Under the pieces are notes generated by a model. That model made no database searches. It was given only the letters and a program-made list of their open reading frames with translations, and was not told the DNA's origin. Source: Bacillus sp. CGMCC 1.16541 (GTDB taxonomy: Bacteria > Bacillota > Bacilli > Bacillales > Bacillaceae_H). Taken from it: a stretch of 64,000 nt of DNA. Location of the stretch: contig NZ_QFRU01000020.1 of NCBI RefSeq assembly GCF_003184905.1, positions 1 to 64,000 of the forward strand. The letters run 5' to 3'. This document shows positions 9,871 through 19,060 of the stretch, in pieces. A program made the position numbers and the translations under genes. Within the stretch, counting starts at the first letter, position 1. Each line of letters begins with the position of its first letter.

Positions 9871-10996
9871 TTAGAAGTCTTATTGCTTCATTTTTAAGAT
9901 TTTGTCCTGCGTTAATATCTCGATCATGATGTGCGCCACAAGAAGGGCAATCCCATTCACGGAGGTTGAGATTTTTAACGGCTTTGTTTTGGTAGCCACA
10001 AATTGAACATAATTGAGAACTTGCAAAGGTTTTAGACACAGTGACTACCTGTTTTCCATACCACTTTGCTTTGTACGCTAACATCGTTCTAAATTGCGAC
10101 CACGATACTTCACTAATTGCTTTCGCTAACTTATGGTTCTTCAACATATTTGACACTTGCAAATCTTCGATACCGATTACATCGTGGTTTTTGATGATTT
10201 CAGTAGAGATTTTTTGCAAGTAGTCTGTTCTTGCATTCGTGATTTTCTCATGGAGGCGAGCTACTTTACGTTTTTGCTTTTGATAGTTTTTTGCTTCCTC
10301 CAGTTTACAGTTTCGTTTGAATGCTAATTCCTGTCGTCTCGAAAGAACACGCTGCGCTTTGGCTAATGTTTCTTCCAGTTTGCGAAACCATTTAGGATTA
10401 CTAAATACTTCACCTGTTGAAAGAATCGCAACATCTTTTAGACCAACATCCACACCAACAGACGAGCCCGTTTTAGGAAGTTCTTGAACTTCTGTTTCAA
10501 CAAGAATGGATACAAAATACTTCCCACTTGGATGTCGTCTGATTGTCGCACTAAGAATACGACCTTCTACTTCACGACTTTTCGCAAATTTAACGAATCC
10601 CAATTTAGGTAACTTGATCTTGTTGTCTACAATGGCAATATTGCCATTCGTATGCTTTGTTGTGTAGGATTGCACATTATTCTTTTTACACTTGAAACGT
10701 GGTGGTTTGTTCTGCTTTTTAAAGAATCGTGAATACGACTCGGCAAGGTTTTTTAGTGAGGATTGAATCGCAATGCTGTCTACTTCTTTTAACCAAACGA
10801 ATTCTTTCTTTAGTTGTGTTAATTGAGACGAACAAGCGTTATAAGTTAACCCTTTCCCCGTTTCTTTGTAAGCATCGTTCCATTTCGCCAAAAAGTGATT
10901 GAAAACAAAGCGAGAACAACCGATTGTTTTAGCGATTAAGATTTCTTGTTCCTTATTAGGATAGATCCGAAACTTATAGGCTTTATTGACTAACAT
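9845..10996 (-). CDS. tnpB: TnpB RNA-guided endonuclease (IS200/IS605)
   Basis: A 383-residue TnpB. It has an N-terminal helix-turn-helix-like segment ([14 protein letters not shown]), a RuvC-like nuclease core with candidate catalytic residues D in GVDVGLKD, E in IGIEDLQ and D in [12 protein letters not shown], and a zinc finger CSICG...CPSCG between the last two. All three acidic residues and four cysteines are present, so it looks intact. TnpB proteins cut DNA using the RNA made from the element end. The ATG at 10996 follows GGAGGTGAAAGTC. The C-terminal TVGTTGIA overlaps the RNA hairpin region. Confidence 0.93.
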   Translation of the reverse strand: MLVNKAYKFRIYPNKEQEILIAKTIGCSRFVFNHFLAKWNDAYKETGKGLTYNACSSQLTQLKKEFVWLKEVDSIAIQSSLKNLAESYSRFFKKQNKPPRFKCKKNNVQSYTTKHTNGNIAIVDNKIKLPKLGFVKFAKSREVEGRILSATIRRHPSGKYFVSILVETEVQELPKTGSSVGVDVGLKDVAILSTGEVFSNPKWFRKLEETLAKAQRVLSRRQELAFKRNCKLEEAKNYQKQKRKVARLHEKITNARTDYLQKISTEIIKNHDVIGIEDLQVSNMLKNHKLAKAISEVSWSQFRTMLAYKAKWYGKQVVTVSKTFASSQLCSICGYQNKAVKNLNLREWDCPSCGAHHDRDINAGQNLKNEAIRLLTVGTTGIA

Positions 10997-11076
10997 GACT
11001 TTCACCTCCTCGCGTGTTGAGATATACATATTATACCATATTAGATATATATTATATTTTATTTAGAGGTGAAGGT

Positions 11077-11225
11077 ATGGAAACACAATCCGTTGTCTTA
11101 AGATTTCCCAAGATTTTTTTAGATAGAGTCGACACATACAAAGTGGTTTTGGTATTCGTACACAAGCTATTTTTCATTTACTGCAACTCGCACTCGAACA
11201 GTCGGACAATCGAGATGGCAAGTAA
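11077..11225 (+). pseudogene. Frameshifted ribbon-helix-helix small protein
   Basis: Divergent from tnpB, with an AGAGGTGAAGGT ribosome site and ATG at 11077. The first frame reads METQSVVLRFPKIFLDRVD. One frame over, the sequence continues QSGFGIRTQAIFHLLQLA and ends at a TAA at 11223. Joined, this is a 49-residue ribbon-helix-helix-like DNA-binding protein. The 149-base span is exactly one base short, which points to a single deletion around 11136-11140. Function is unknown; its place beside tnpB suggests an element-encoded regulator. Confidence 0.55.
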
Positions 11226-11253
11226 GCCATCCCTTGTCCGAAGGCGATTCATC

Positions 11254-11302
11254 CCCCCACCTACTCATTGGGCTTGGCCCTTCTCATTCCTTGAGGTGGG
11301 GG
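11254..11302. repeat. Element-end hairpin CCCCCACCT/AGGTGGGGG
   Basis: Perfect 9-base arms at 11254-11262 and 11294-11302 enclose a loop with a short GGGC...GCCC inner stem. This resembles the end hairpins of IS200/IS605-type elements and probably marks the far end of the tnpB element. It lies only about 20 bases from the trmB terminator. Confidence 0.6.
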
Positions 11303-11323
11303 TCTTCTCGACTGAAATGATAA

Positions 11324-11379
11324 AAACACCCCTTGTCGGTTATCCAATCATTGCGGCGGATAGATGACAAAGGGTGTTT
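11324..11379 (-). terminator. Intrinsic terminator of trmB
   Basis: Fourteen-base arms AAACACCCCTTGTC and GACAAAGGGTGTTT pair with one wobble on the minus strand. An inner ATCC/GGAT stem is present, and T residues follow on the minus strand. It begins 6 bases past the trmB stop. Confidence 0.8.
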
Positions 11380-11385
11380 CATTCA

Positions 11386-12024
11386 TCAGCGATACTTTAC
11401 TTCACATCGATAAATACGTTGACCTTTTTTAGAAAACTTCTCTTCATATTCAGTCATCACATTTCCTTCAAAGTCACTATTATGCAAGTCTAAGCTAATA
11501 TATTTTAACAGCAAACCGTATTCTGAAAAGCTTGTTAAAGAATATTCGAATAAGCCTTGGTTATCTGTTTTAAAGTGAATTTCTCCATTATCAATTAAAA
11601 TATTCTCATAAGACTGTAAGAACGCCTTATACGTTAAACGACGCTTTGCATGTCTTACTTTTGGCCATGGATCTGAGAAATTCAAATAAACTTGACTAAC
11701 GTCGCCTTTTGCGAAGAACTCTTCTAACTCTCTAGCATCAACATTCAACAAGCATAAATTTGGCAAGTCTTCTTCAATTAATTTATCAAGAGCACTTACA
11801 ATCACACTTTTATACAGTTCAATTCCAATATAATTAATGTGCGGATTTTGTTTCGCCATCCCTACTAGAAATTGACCTTTCCCTGTCCCAACTTCAATAT
11901 GAATTGGGTTGTCATTATTAAAAACTTCATGCCATTTTCCTTTATGTTCGACTGGATTGGCAATAATGTACTGAGGGTATGAATCTAATTTTTCTTGCGC
12001 GCCTGGTTTGTTACGTAATCGCAT
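11386..12024 (-). CDS. trmB: tRNA (guanine-46-N7)-methyltransferase
   Basis: A 212-residue SAM-dependent methyltransferase that makes m7G46 in the tRNA variable loop. The SAM site reads [13 protein letters not shown] near residue 40. The TrmB signature [18 protein letters not shown] lies near 113 and supplies substrate and catalytic residues. A late [12 protein letters not shown] motif completes the family pattern. Length matches B. subtilis TrmB. It is followed by its own terminator and then the inserted tnpB element. Confidence 0.96.
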   Translation of the reverse strand: MRLRNKPGAQEKLDSYPQYIIANPVEHKGKWHEVFNNDNPIHIEVGTGKGQFLVGMAKQNPHINYIGIELYKSVIVSALDKLIEEDLPNLCLLNVDARELEEFFAKGDVSQVYLNFSDPWPKVRHAKRRLTYKAFLQSYENILIDNGEIHFKTDNQGLFEYSLTSFSEYGLLLKYISLDLHNSDFEGNVMTEYEEKFSKKGQRIYRCEVKYR

Positions 12025-12164
12025 CTGGACACCTCATCTTCATGATTAATTTATTTTATAAATGTACAAGCAAAAAAGTCAGCTACAAGAACTGACATTG
12101 AACATGAATAATTGTATTTCCAAAGAAAAAGATAAGAACATGACATTTGAAAGGATGTGGCCTA

Positions 12165-12443
12165 ATGCCTTTGAGTTATCAAAATCAAATGGACATGCTA
12201 AAAGATATTTTATCAAATCATCAAAGTGATTGTTGTGGAACAGTCGCGGAATGTGAACAAGTAGAAAGACTTATTAAATCTATGCTTGCAACTGGCTCGC
12301 AAAGTGAGCAAATAGCAAGCACACTTCAACACGTTTACGAATACACACAAGCAGCTAAAGATTGTCAACATTTAGATCAACATATCCAAACGAATCAACA
12401 AAATTTATCTCAATGGGTAAGTGAATTAACAACTTTATCATGA
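12165..12443 (+). CDS. ytzH: YtzH-like family protein
   Basis: A 92-residue soluble protein matching the YtzH family of Bacillales. Landmarks are MPLSYQNQMDMLKDIL, a DCCGTVAECEQVERL block with three cysteines near residue 22, and a C-terminal NLSQWVSEL. Function is unknown. The ATG at 12165 has an AAAGGATGTGG ribosome site; a TTG six codons upstream is unlikely. It is convergent with ytmP, with 15 bases between stops. Confidence 0.87.
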   Translation: MPLSYQNQMDMLKDILSNHQSDCCGTVAECEQVERLIKSMLATGSQSEQIASTLQHVYEYTQAAKDCQHLDQHIQTNQQNLSQWVSELTTLS

Positions 12444-12458
12444 GCAACCGGAAATGAA

Positions 12459-13280
12459 TCATTGTGGGTAGATTTCATTAATCAATTGACCTAAGTAATC
12501 CTCCCAATGCTTCATTTCCTCTTCTTCATTTTTTAATCGATACCAATGAAGAAATAAGATTGTTTGACTAACTACATACCACTTCATTCTTCGTTCTAGA
12601 CTCTCTGTTAATTCAATTCCATAATCTTTTAACCAATTCTCCCAATCTGATGGACGGATGTACCAATAAAGCAATAATCCAAGGTCAATTGCTGGGTCTG
12701 CAATCATGGCACCATCCCAATCAATTAAATACAGCTGTTCATCTTCTCCCAATAACCAGTTGTTGTGATTCACATCACAGTGACACACAACGTAACGATC
12801 TGTACGCACATAAGGTAATTCTTTTTGTAGATACCGAATACTTTTTTGCACGACTGGATGGGTAATCAGTTCTTTATCCACTTGTGTATAAATATCTGTT
12901 AATACTTGTTCTGGTAACAAAGGAGCCTTTCCCAACCTTTTTAACATTCCTAGTAATTCTTTGGAATGATGGATTTTACTTAAAAGTTCTGTTACCTTTT
13001 GTGAGCTCATATCAACAGGCTTCAGCTCTCTTCCGTTAAGCCAATGTTGAGCCGTAATCACATCTCCATTTTCCATACGTCTTGTCCATACAAGCTTAGG
13101 GACAATCCCTTCTGCAGATAATACTGCTAAAAATGGCGAGGAATTACGCTTTAAAAAAAGTCTACGGTCTTTGAACTTTGCAAAGTAAGCATCTCCTGTC
13201 GCTCCACCTGCCGGGATAATCTCCCATTCACTTCCTAATATATGTTCCAACCAATTCACCTTCAATTTCAACACACACAT
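12459..13280 (-). CDS. ytmP: Aminoglycoside/choline-kinase-fold phosphotransferase YtmP
   Basis: A 273-residue protein with the APH/choline-kinase fold. GGATGDAYFAKF near residue 25 is the nucleotide loop, and LFLKRNSSPF carries the likely ATP-binding lysine. The catalytic loop is HCDVNHNNWLL near 167, and the metal-binding DWDGAMIADPAIDLG lies near 189. The substrate is unknown, and resistance activity should not be assumed for this chromosomal family. The start is uncertain: the ATG at 13280 is listed, but a GTG at 13259 gives the N-terminus usual for the family. Confidence 0.88.
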   Translation of the reverse strand: MCVLKLKVNWLEHILGSEWEIIPAGGATGDAYFAKFKDRRLFLKRNSSPFLAVLSAEGIVPKLVWTRRMENGDVITAQHWLNGRELKPVDMSSQKVTELLSKIHHSKELLGMLKRLGKAPLLPEQVLTDIYTQVDKELITHPVVQKSIRYLQKELPYVRTDRYVVCHCDVNHNNWLLGEDEQLYLIDWDGAMIADPAIDLGLLLYWYIRPSDWENWLKDYGIELTESLERRMKWYVVSQTILFLHWYRLKNEEEEMKHWEDYLGQLINEIYPQ

Positions 13281-13435
13281 TTCATTTAAAGATTTGAATG
13301 ATTCACCAATTCTTCTACTTCAAAAACAACAAAAACTTTTCGTATATAATTAAGTTTAAACCATCTTTACACGAATCATTACGTCATTGTACATCTTAAA
13401 ATATTTTATAATGGAATTTATTTTTCCTCACAAAT

Positions 13436-13480
13436 AAAAAAGACGGCTATTGAGGACATATTAATCAACAGCCATCCTTT
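13436..13480 (-). terminator. Intrinsic terminator of amyX
   Basis: GACGGCTATTG pairs with CAACAGCCATC; both mismatches become G-U pairs only in minus-strand RNA, where a run of T follows. It begins about 50 bases past the amyX stop. Confidence 0.7.
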
Positions 13481-13528
13481 ATAAATATTATCTCCATCTC
13501 TCTTTTTTCGTCAAGTAGGGGAGAATAA

Positions 13529-15685
13529 TTACTTTTGAAATAATACAAGGACGCTTACAGGTGGGACCTCTATGACATCACCTTCCATATAAGCATAACC
13601 ATTAAGGTCGACTTTCATATCTCTAGCTGCAATGTACCAGCCGGATTCATGAAGCTCTAGTGTTTGTCGCTCTAAATCATTATTAAAGGCTACAATGATA
13701 TTTCGCCAAGGTCCAAACTGTGAAACGTTTTGTAGTTTGTACGCAACGATACAATCATTTGAATGTAGAAATGATAAATGTTCACGAATCTGTGCAGTCG
13801 TCGGTAATCGAAAAGCTTGATGATACTTGCGTAATGAAATAAGGTCTTTAATGTATTGAACATCTTCTTTGTACTCTGCACATCTATTCCAATCTAGCGC
13901 ATTAATATGATCAGAGGAGCGGTAACTATTTTCCACTCCGTCTTTCGTACGATAAAACTCCTGACCACTATGAAGAAATGGAATACCTTGAGATAATAAT
14001 ACAATCGCTGTACCTAAACGCTGGCGCTTTTGCAAAATGTCATCCTGTTCGTGTTCATTACATCGCTTCAGCTTATCCCACGTTGTGTGATTATCATGAG
14101 ATTCAATATAATTAATGCTTTGATGTGGCTCTTTAAATAAATATTTTGCTCCTTTTTTGTAAGGTACACTTCCTGCAATTGATTGCATCACTTCTTCTTT
14201 TTTATGATGATGACCAGCAATAAAGCCTCGATCATATAAATTAAACGTGCTTCCTTTAATCGAATCACGAAATCGATCGTTAAAATAACCGATAGTCGGT
14301 AATTGATGTGCTTGATGAATAATCGCTTTTTGCTCATATGGAAGTGGTGTATTCAAGTCCCACCCCTCCCCAAAGAGAAGAACAGATGGATCTATTTCAT
14401 GAATCTTTTGACGAACACACTGCATCGTTTCGATATCTAATATCCCCATCAAATCGAACCGAAACCCATCTACTCCGTATTCCTTTAGCCAAAATTCAAT
14501 TGAGTCAACAATAAATTTTCGTGCCATTTTCCGCTCTGAAGCGAAGTCATTGCCTACCCCTGTTCCATTAGACGGCATTCCAAATTCATCGTGACGAAAA
14601 AAGTACCCTGGCACAATTTTCTCAAAACTTGATTCCTCTTTTATATACACGTGATTGTACACCACATCTAGAATGACACGTAATCCACTTTTTTGTAATA
14701 AGCGAATCATTTCTTTAAGTTCGTTAATACGACCATAAGGACTGTGAATATCGAATGCGTAACTTCCTTCTGGCACATTAAAAAATAATGGATTATAACC
14801 CCAATTATAAGATTCAGTTTGATTAAGGTCATCTACTCCATAAAAGTCATTGACTGGCAATAGCTCAACATGAGTAACACCTAACCCTTTTAGATAGGAA
14901 AAACCTGTAACTTCCCCTTCGGAACGTGTCGTTTGTTCCTCTACTACTCCTAAATACTTTCCCCTTTGTGTAATTCCGCTACTTTCATGGATTGAAAAAT
15001 CACGAATATGCATCTCATAAATGATGGCATCGGTAGCAACTTGAAAAGGTGGCTTCGGTGTTGGAGAGATGTTCGTTTTATTTATATCCACTACTACGCC
15101 ATACTCACTGTTCGGTGTCAGCGCTACAGTATACGGATCAATTGCTTCCCTCCATATTTGATTGACACATACAAGAAACGTGTAATAGTAGCCCTCAATG
15201 TCCCTTTTCTCTGTGAATGTCCACACTCCTCTTTCAATCCGTTCCATGTTGTTTGTGAACGTTCTTTTCGTTTCAGGATCAATTGTTTTTACTTTTACAT
15301 GTGTAGCCGTTGGTGCCCATAAACAAAAAGTCGTTTCACCTTTACAATACGTTACCCCTAGGTCCGTTCCCTCATATGAAAAGAATTCATCAAACTCATG
15401 AGTACGAATAACTGCTCCAATTTGTAAATCTGTTGTTGCTCCGTGTTCTTCTTTTATTTCATATACCTGCCCAACTACAAGAGGGCTCGAAACGATGCAT
15501 TCGTATTTAATGTGCTCATCTAATAAAATCGTTTGAACGACCTTTAACGTTTCCGTCATTTCCGGACCTTTTAGATAAAAAGAATTGGATTTACCTTCGT
15601 GATACTTTTTAGGAATTAATATAGTGATTAGATCCATCTTATCTAAGTAAGCTTCGAACGTCCTATTTATATATGGCACAAACAC
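13529..15685 (-). CDS. amyX: Type I pullulanase, cytosolic
   Basis: A 718-residue glycoside hydrolase family 13 debranching enzyme that cuts alpha-1,6 links in pullulan and branched dextrins. An N-terminal carbohydrate-binding-like region precedes the catalytic barrel. The type I pullulanase signature YNWGYNP lies near residue 300. DGFRFDLMG (nucleophile Asp) is near 408, GEGWD (acid/base Glu) near 440 and ESHDNHTTWDK near 530. There is no signal peptide, so it acts on internalised maltodextrin or glycogen. Order beside ytmP matches B. subtilis. Confidence 0.95.
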   Translation of the reverse strand: MFVPYINRTFEAYLDKMDLITILIPKKYHEGKSNSFYLKGPEMTETLKVVQTILLDEHIKYECIVSSPLVVGQVYEIKEEHGATTDLQIGAVIRTHEFDEFFSYEGTDLGVTYCKGETTFCLWAPTATHVKVKTIDPETKRTFTNNMERIERGVWTFTEKRDIEGYYYTFLVCVNQIWREAIDPYTVALTPNSEYGVVVDINKTNISPTPKPPFQVATDAIIYEMHIRDFSIHESSGITQRGKYLGVVEEQTTRSEGEVTGFSYLKGLGVTHVELLPVNDFYGVDDLNQTESYNWGYNPLFFNVPEGSYAFDIHSPYGRINELKEMIRLLQKSGLRVILDVVYNHVYIKEESSFEKIVPGYFFRHDEFGMPSNGTGVGNDFASERKMARKFIVDSIEFWLKEYGVDGFRFDLMGILDIETMQCVRQKIHEIDPSVLLFGEGWDLNTPLPYEQKAIIHQAHQLPTIGYFNDRFRDSIKGSTFNLYDRGFIAGHHHKKEEVMQSIAGSVPYKKGAKYLFKEPHQSINYIESHDNHTTWDKLKRCNEHEQDDILQKRQRLGTAIVLLSQGIPFLHSGQEFYRTKDGVENSYRSSDHINALDWNRCAEYKEDVQYIKDLISLRKYHQAFRLPTTAQIREHLSFLHSNDCIVAYKLQNVSQFGPWRNIIVAFNNDLERQTLELHESGWYIAARDMKVDLNGYAYMEGDVIEVPPVSVLVLFQK

Positions 15686-15798
15686 TTCACCCCTTGTTTA
15701 AAGTTGCCGATAATAAAGAAGGTAACGATAACCTTCTCATCGAAAAGTAACTACTTATAGAACTATCATATGTAACATGAAGAAAGGATGAAAACGCT

Positions 15799-16821
15799 TT
15801 GAAAATAAATAATGCCTGTGTACAGTGTGGCATTCCATTCACGATCTACCCATGCGGTTTTTTAATACTTAAGGATATGGACTACTGTTCCTTATCATGT
15901 TTTGAGGTCATTTCATTAGATAATTGTGTTGCGATTTCTTATCAACATGAAGAAGAAATTTGCTTACTCTTTGATCAAATCTCTTCTTTAGTTTCAACTC
16001 AAACGAAGTGTTACCTCTCTCAGTCATTAGATGTCTCTAACGAGTTGTTTTCTTCTTTTTCCCATATACATACACGCATTAAACAAAAAGAAATGATTCA
16101 TTTTATTGAACAAGGATCGCTTGTTAGTTACTTACAGCCAATTATCGACCTAGATACAAATGAGATCTATGGGTTCGAAGCTCTTTTGCGTGCAGAAGAT
16201 AGCTTCAAAGAAATTTCTCCAGCTGTTTTATTTCAAACGGCTATTGACACAGGCATGCAATCATTACTTGATAAGCGAGCACGCCAATGTGCTGTGCAAG
16301 CGAAGGCGAAACATTTACCAAAAGGTACTAAGGTTTTCATTAACTTTCTGCCTTCTACTATTTATAACCCATATTATTGTTTACAACACACCTTTCAACT
16401 AATTGAACAATATGAGCTAGATCCTGCAGATTTTGTATTTGAAGTAGTAGAAACAGAAAAAGTAACAGATCTTTCTCACTTAAAAAAGATTTTACAAACA
16501 TATAAAGAAGCTGGTATGAAGGTAGCTCTTGATGATGTGGGAGCTGGCTTTTCTACACTAGAGATGCTACAAGACTTAAAGCCAGACTTTGTAAAAGTGG
16601 ATCGCCATTATATCTCCTATTGTGATCAAGATGAAGAAAAACAAAGATTTCTTCGTGATGTCATAGAGATTGCTACTAAATTAGACATTCAAGTATTAGG
16701 AGAAGGCATTGAGCGCAAAGAAGAACTCGACTACTGTAAGCAGATTGGTATGAACTATGCACAAGGTTATTATCTCGGCAAACCTGCATTACACGTTGAT
16801 TTAAATAAAAAGAAGAACTGA
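15799..16821 (+). CDS. EAL-domain protein with Cys-rich N-terminus
   Basis: A 340-residue protein. Residues 8-36 contain CVQCG, YPC, and CSLSC, which look like a small zinc-binding module. Residues 95-335 form an EAL domain with EALLR, a FINFLP metal-ligand segment, VVETEKVTD, LDDVGAGFST, KVDRHYI and GEGIER. Key acidic residues for cyclic-di-GMP hydrolysis are all present, so phosphodiesterase activity is plausible. There are no transmembrane segments and no GGDEF domain. The start has a GAAAGGATG ribosome site. It is absent from this place in B. subtilis as I remember that order. Confidence 0.88.
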   Translation: MKINNACVQCGIPFTIYPCGFLILKDMDYCSLSCFEVISLDNCVAISYQHEEEICLLFDQISSLVSTQTKCYLSQSLDVSNELFSSFSHIHTRIKQKEMIHFIEQGSLVSYLQPIIDLDTNEIYGFEALLRAEDSFKEISPAVLFQTAIDTGMQSLLDKRARQCAVQAKAKHLPKGTKVFINFLPSTIYNPYYCLQHTFQLIEQYELDPADFVFEVVETEKVTDLSHLKKILQTYKEAGMKVALDDVGAGFSTLEMLQDLKPDFVKVDRHYISYCDQDEEKQRFLRDVIEIATKLDIQVLGEGIERKEELDYCKQIGMNYAQGYYLGKPALHVDLNKKKN

Positions 16822-16825
16822 TATT

Positions 16826-17782
16826 TCATTCATTCAGTTCTTCTTTCTTGTCTCGTGTTAAATAAGTAGCTTGACTACGTCCTAGCAAAACATGAGCTGC
16901 TTTTAACTGGTTATACTTTAATGGCATGGAGTTGCCTCTCAATTCATGAAACCATGAATCATAATTACGCCGATCAACGAATGTGATACCATAGGGCGGA
17001 ACTGGGCAATCGATATAGCCTGTTCGCGATAAAACCACCTTCTTTATAGGTAATTCAACATTGTTTGCCTCATATAATTGACGAACAATTTTCTCTGTGC
17101 GATTAAGACCTATTAAAGGGTTTAATACCTTTCTTTTTTCGTCTCCTACCCATTCATCCCAAAATCGTTCTTTTGAATATTGGAACACAGAGTTGTCCTT
17201 TCTTTCTATCATTGAAATACACCATGTGTCATTGGGTCCAATAAGAACGACATCAACTTCAACAGGAGCCTTTTTTATAACAAAAATTGGTTTATACATC
17301 ACTAAATATGTATCAGGAAACCGTTGCAAGAAGTATTTTAACGTTGGGTCATGGTAAAACTCCCGCTCTACATTCGAATATTCCCATAGAGTTGAGCTAG
17401 CCCATTTCACTTGAAGTTTAAAAACATTTTCTAAAAAAAGAATTTTGAGATCTTCAAACGTTTGTGGAGTCGTTGTGAAAGAAGAAAGTGACTTTTCAAC
17501 GTGTGGTTCACTAAACCTTTCCTCAACGACTAGTTCCTCGTCTTCTTTTTTGAAAAATTTTCGAACTGTCTTTATAAACGATTGTTTTTCTTCACTTTTT
17601 CCAGCTAATTCTTCTTGTTCAACATGTGAAAACATTAAAGAAATGTCACCTTTTTCAAACGATGCTCTCACATTATTCCAGTTCTTTTTCTTTAATTGGA
17701 TAAAGCGTGCTGGATATTGATATGGATCTTGTTCATATCTAGATACATAGTCTTGAAGCTTAATAAGTTGAGCCATAATCAT
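16826..17782 (-). CDS. ytlQ: NERD-domain protein YtlQ
   Basis: A 318-residue protein with a NERD (nuclease-related) domain in the C-terminal two thirds. Visible pieces are VEVDVVLIGPNDTWCISMIE near residue 178 and LNPLIGLNRTEKIVRQLY near 220. The N-terminal third is charged and variable. Real nuclease activity is not established for this family. It is convergent with the EAL gene, 4 bases between stops. In B. subtilis ytlQ lies in the same amyX-thpR interval. Confidence 0.8.
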   Translation of the reverse strand: MIMAQLIKLQDYVSRYEQDPYQYPARFIQLKKKNWNNVRASFEKGDISLMFSHVEQEELAGKSEEKQSFIKTVRKFFKKEDEELVVEERFSEPHVEKSLSSFTTTPQTFEDLKILFLENVFKLQVKWASSTLWEYSNVEREFYHDPTLKYFLQRFPDTYLVMYKPIFVIKKAPVEVDVVLIGPNDTWCISMIERKDNSVFQYSKERFWDEWVGDEKRKVLNPLIGLNRTEKIVRQLYEANNVELPIKKVVLSRTGYIDCPVPPYGITFVDRRNYDSWFHELRGNSMPLKYNQLKAAHVLLGRSQATYLTRDKKEELNE

Positions 17783-17800
17783 TTAATCTCCTAATCTAAA

Positions 17801-18487
17801 TTACAACATCCACTGAACAAAGAGTGGACAGACAATAACCGTCACAATCGCACTTAATGTCATTGAAATGGAACTGATAGCTGCTGTTTCAGCACCTAAT
17901 TCCAAGGCTTTCGCTGTACCAATTCCATGAGAGGAACTCCCTAAAGCTGTTCCAACACTAATAAAATGATGAATGTTCAATTGTTTTAACAAAAATGGAC
18001 CAATCATCGCTCCCGTTATCCCTGCGACCATTACATAGACTGCTGCTAATGACGAAGAGCCTTCGATTAAAGTCGCGATGTCCATGGCAACAGGTGATGT
18101 AACGGATTTTGGAGCAAGCGAACGAATGACCTCGTTATTGACTTTGAATCCAATTGAAAAAATGAGTCCACTCATAATTCCAACGATACTGCCAATCCCA
18201 ACTCCACCAATAATTGGCCATACATATTGTAAAAGCAAGTGTCGATTGCGATAAAGTGGGTAAGCTAAAGCTACAACAGCTGGACCTAACAATTCTCCTA
18301 TCCATTTTCCTCCTACCATGTAGGTTGGATAATCAACGTTCATTAGTAATAAGAACGCCACAATGATACATGTACTCGTTGCTGTTGGAACCAAAAGTGG
18401 AGTATTTACTTTTTTATAAAGCTTCTTCATACAAATATATACCAAAACCGTACCTACAATGTATAAAACTCCCATTAGCACCTTCAT
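17801..18487 (-). CDS. lrgB: LrgB/CidB family membrane protein
   Basis: A 228-residue, strongly hydrophobic protein with about seven to eight membrane segments. It has the LrgB signatures SVTSPVAMDIA near residue 130 and GTALGSSSHGIGTAKALE near 180. It partners with the LrgA-like protein whose gene overlaps by 4 bases upstream. The pair is described as holin/antiholin-like or as a pyruvate transporter in other Bacilli. It resembles the B. subtilis YwbG-YwbH pair. Confidence 0.88.
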   Translation of the reverse strand: MKVLMGVLYIVGTVLVYICMKKLYKKVNTPLLVPTATSTCIIVAFLLLMNVDYPTYMVGGKWIGELLGPAVVALAYPLYRNRHLLLQYVWPIIGGVGIGSIVGIMSGLIFSIGFKVNNEVIRSLAPKSVTSPVAMDIATLIEGSSSLAAVYVMVAGITGAMIGPFLLKQLNIHHFISVGTALGSSSHGIGTAKALELGAETAAISSISMTLSAIVTVIVCPLFVQWML

Positions 18488-18879
18488 AAGGTCACGCCCT
18501 GTTTTTGTTTTGGTTCGCTTTGTTGTTCTTGTTTATTGATGATAAATTGACTAACAGCTCCTGTCACTATTAATACAAGCAATGTACTAACAATCACCAC
18601 AAGAATGGAGACAAAACCGATTCCCATAAAGTAATCTACATATTGAATAATACCTACAGTCGCTGGTACAAATAATAAAGCCAAGTGGGACAACAGCCAT
18701 GTCGATCCTTTTAAAAGCCATTTTTCTTTCACAATATTTATTTGAAGCATTAGAAACAGTAATAGCATTCCTATGATACTACCTGGAATAGGTACATCCA
18801 TATATGCTTGTATGACGACACCTACTTTGTAGAGAATATACAAACCAACTACTTGAATAACAATGGTTAAGAATCTCAC
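18484..18879 (-). CDS. lrgA: CidA/LrgA family holin-like protein
   Basis: A 131-residue membrane protein with four predicted segments and the family core VPIPGSIIGMLLLFL near residue 30, then LLFVPATVGIIQY near 72. I chose the GTG at 18879 (reads RFLTIVIQVVG), because AAAGGAG lies 9-10 bases upstream of it. The longer reading would run through the ribosome site. Its stop overlaps the lrgB start by 4 bases, indicating translational coupling. Confidence 0.87.
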   Translation of the reverse strand: MRFLTIVIQVVGLYILYKVGVVIQAYMDVPIPGSIIGMLLLFLMLQINIVKEKWLLKGSTWLLSHLALLFVPATVGIIQYVDYFMGIGFVSILVVIVSTLLVLIVTGAVSQFIINKQEQQSEPKQKQGVTL

Positions 18880-19060
18880 TATTTCTTCGCTCCTTTGCAC
18901 GACTCATGCCTTCATAAAGATTGTTTTATTAACACGTTTTCATCATAACCTTTGTGACATTTCAAGAAGCGAATTTATACACAACGATCTGTTAAAAACA
19001 GGCTTGTTATTTACCCATGTGCTTCTTAGACGTTCAACAAAGGAAGTAGCTACTATTGAA

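Larger units (their letters stand above)
9765..11310 (-). mobile_element. IS200/IS605-type element with solo tnpB
   Basis: Bounded approximately by a hairpin after tnpB (9772-9806) and another hairpin (11254-11302) beyond a small divergent ORF. It carries tnpB and no tnpA transposase. Subterminal hairpins and absence of inverted terminal repeats fit this single-strand transposon family. It sits between ytnP and trmB, which are neighbours in B. subtilis, so it is an insertion. The exact ends are not determined from one copy. Confidence 0.7.

Noticed and set aside
9845-11310. TnpB locus as a CRISPR-Cas12 system
   Set aside because: No repeat-spacer array, no cas1 or cas2, and the protein is of TnpB size with element-end hairpins.
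11014-11367. Plus-strand 117-residue frame next to tnpB
   Set aside because: Its beginning overlaps the ribbon-helix-helix ORF in the same frame, but the tail runs through the element hairpin and terminator; the shifted frame gives the better protein.
17801-18879. Phage remnant based on holin-like genes
   Set aside because: LrgA/LrgB and the separate holin-family gene are ordinary chromosomal genes in Bacillus; no other phage genes are near.
18880-18900. Upstream GTG start of lrgA
   Set aside because: The extension would contain the ribosome site itself.
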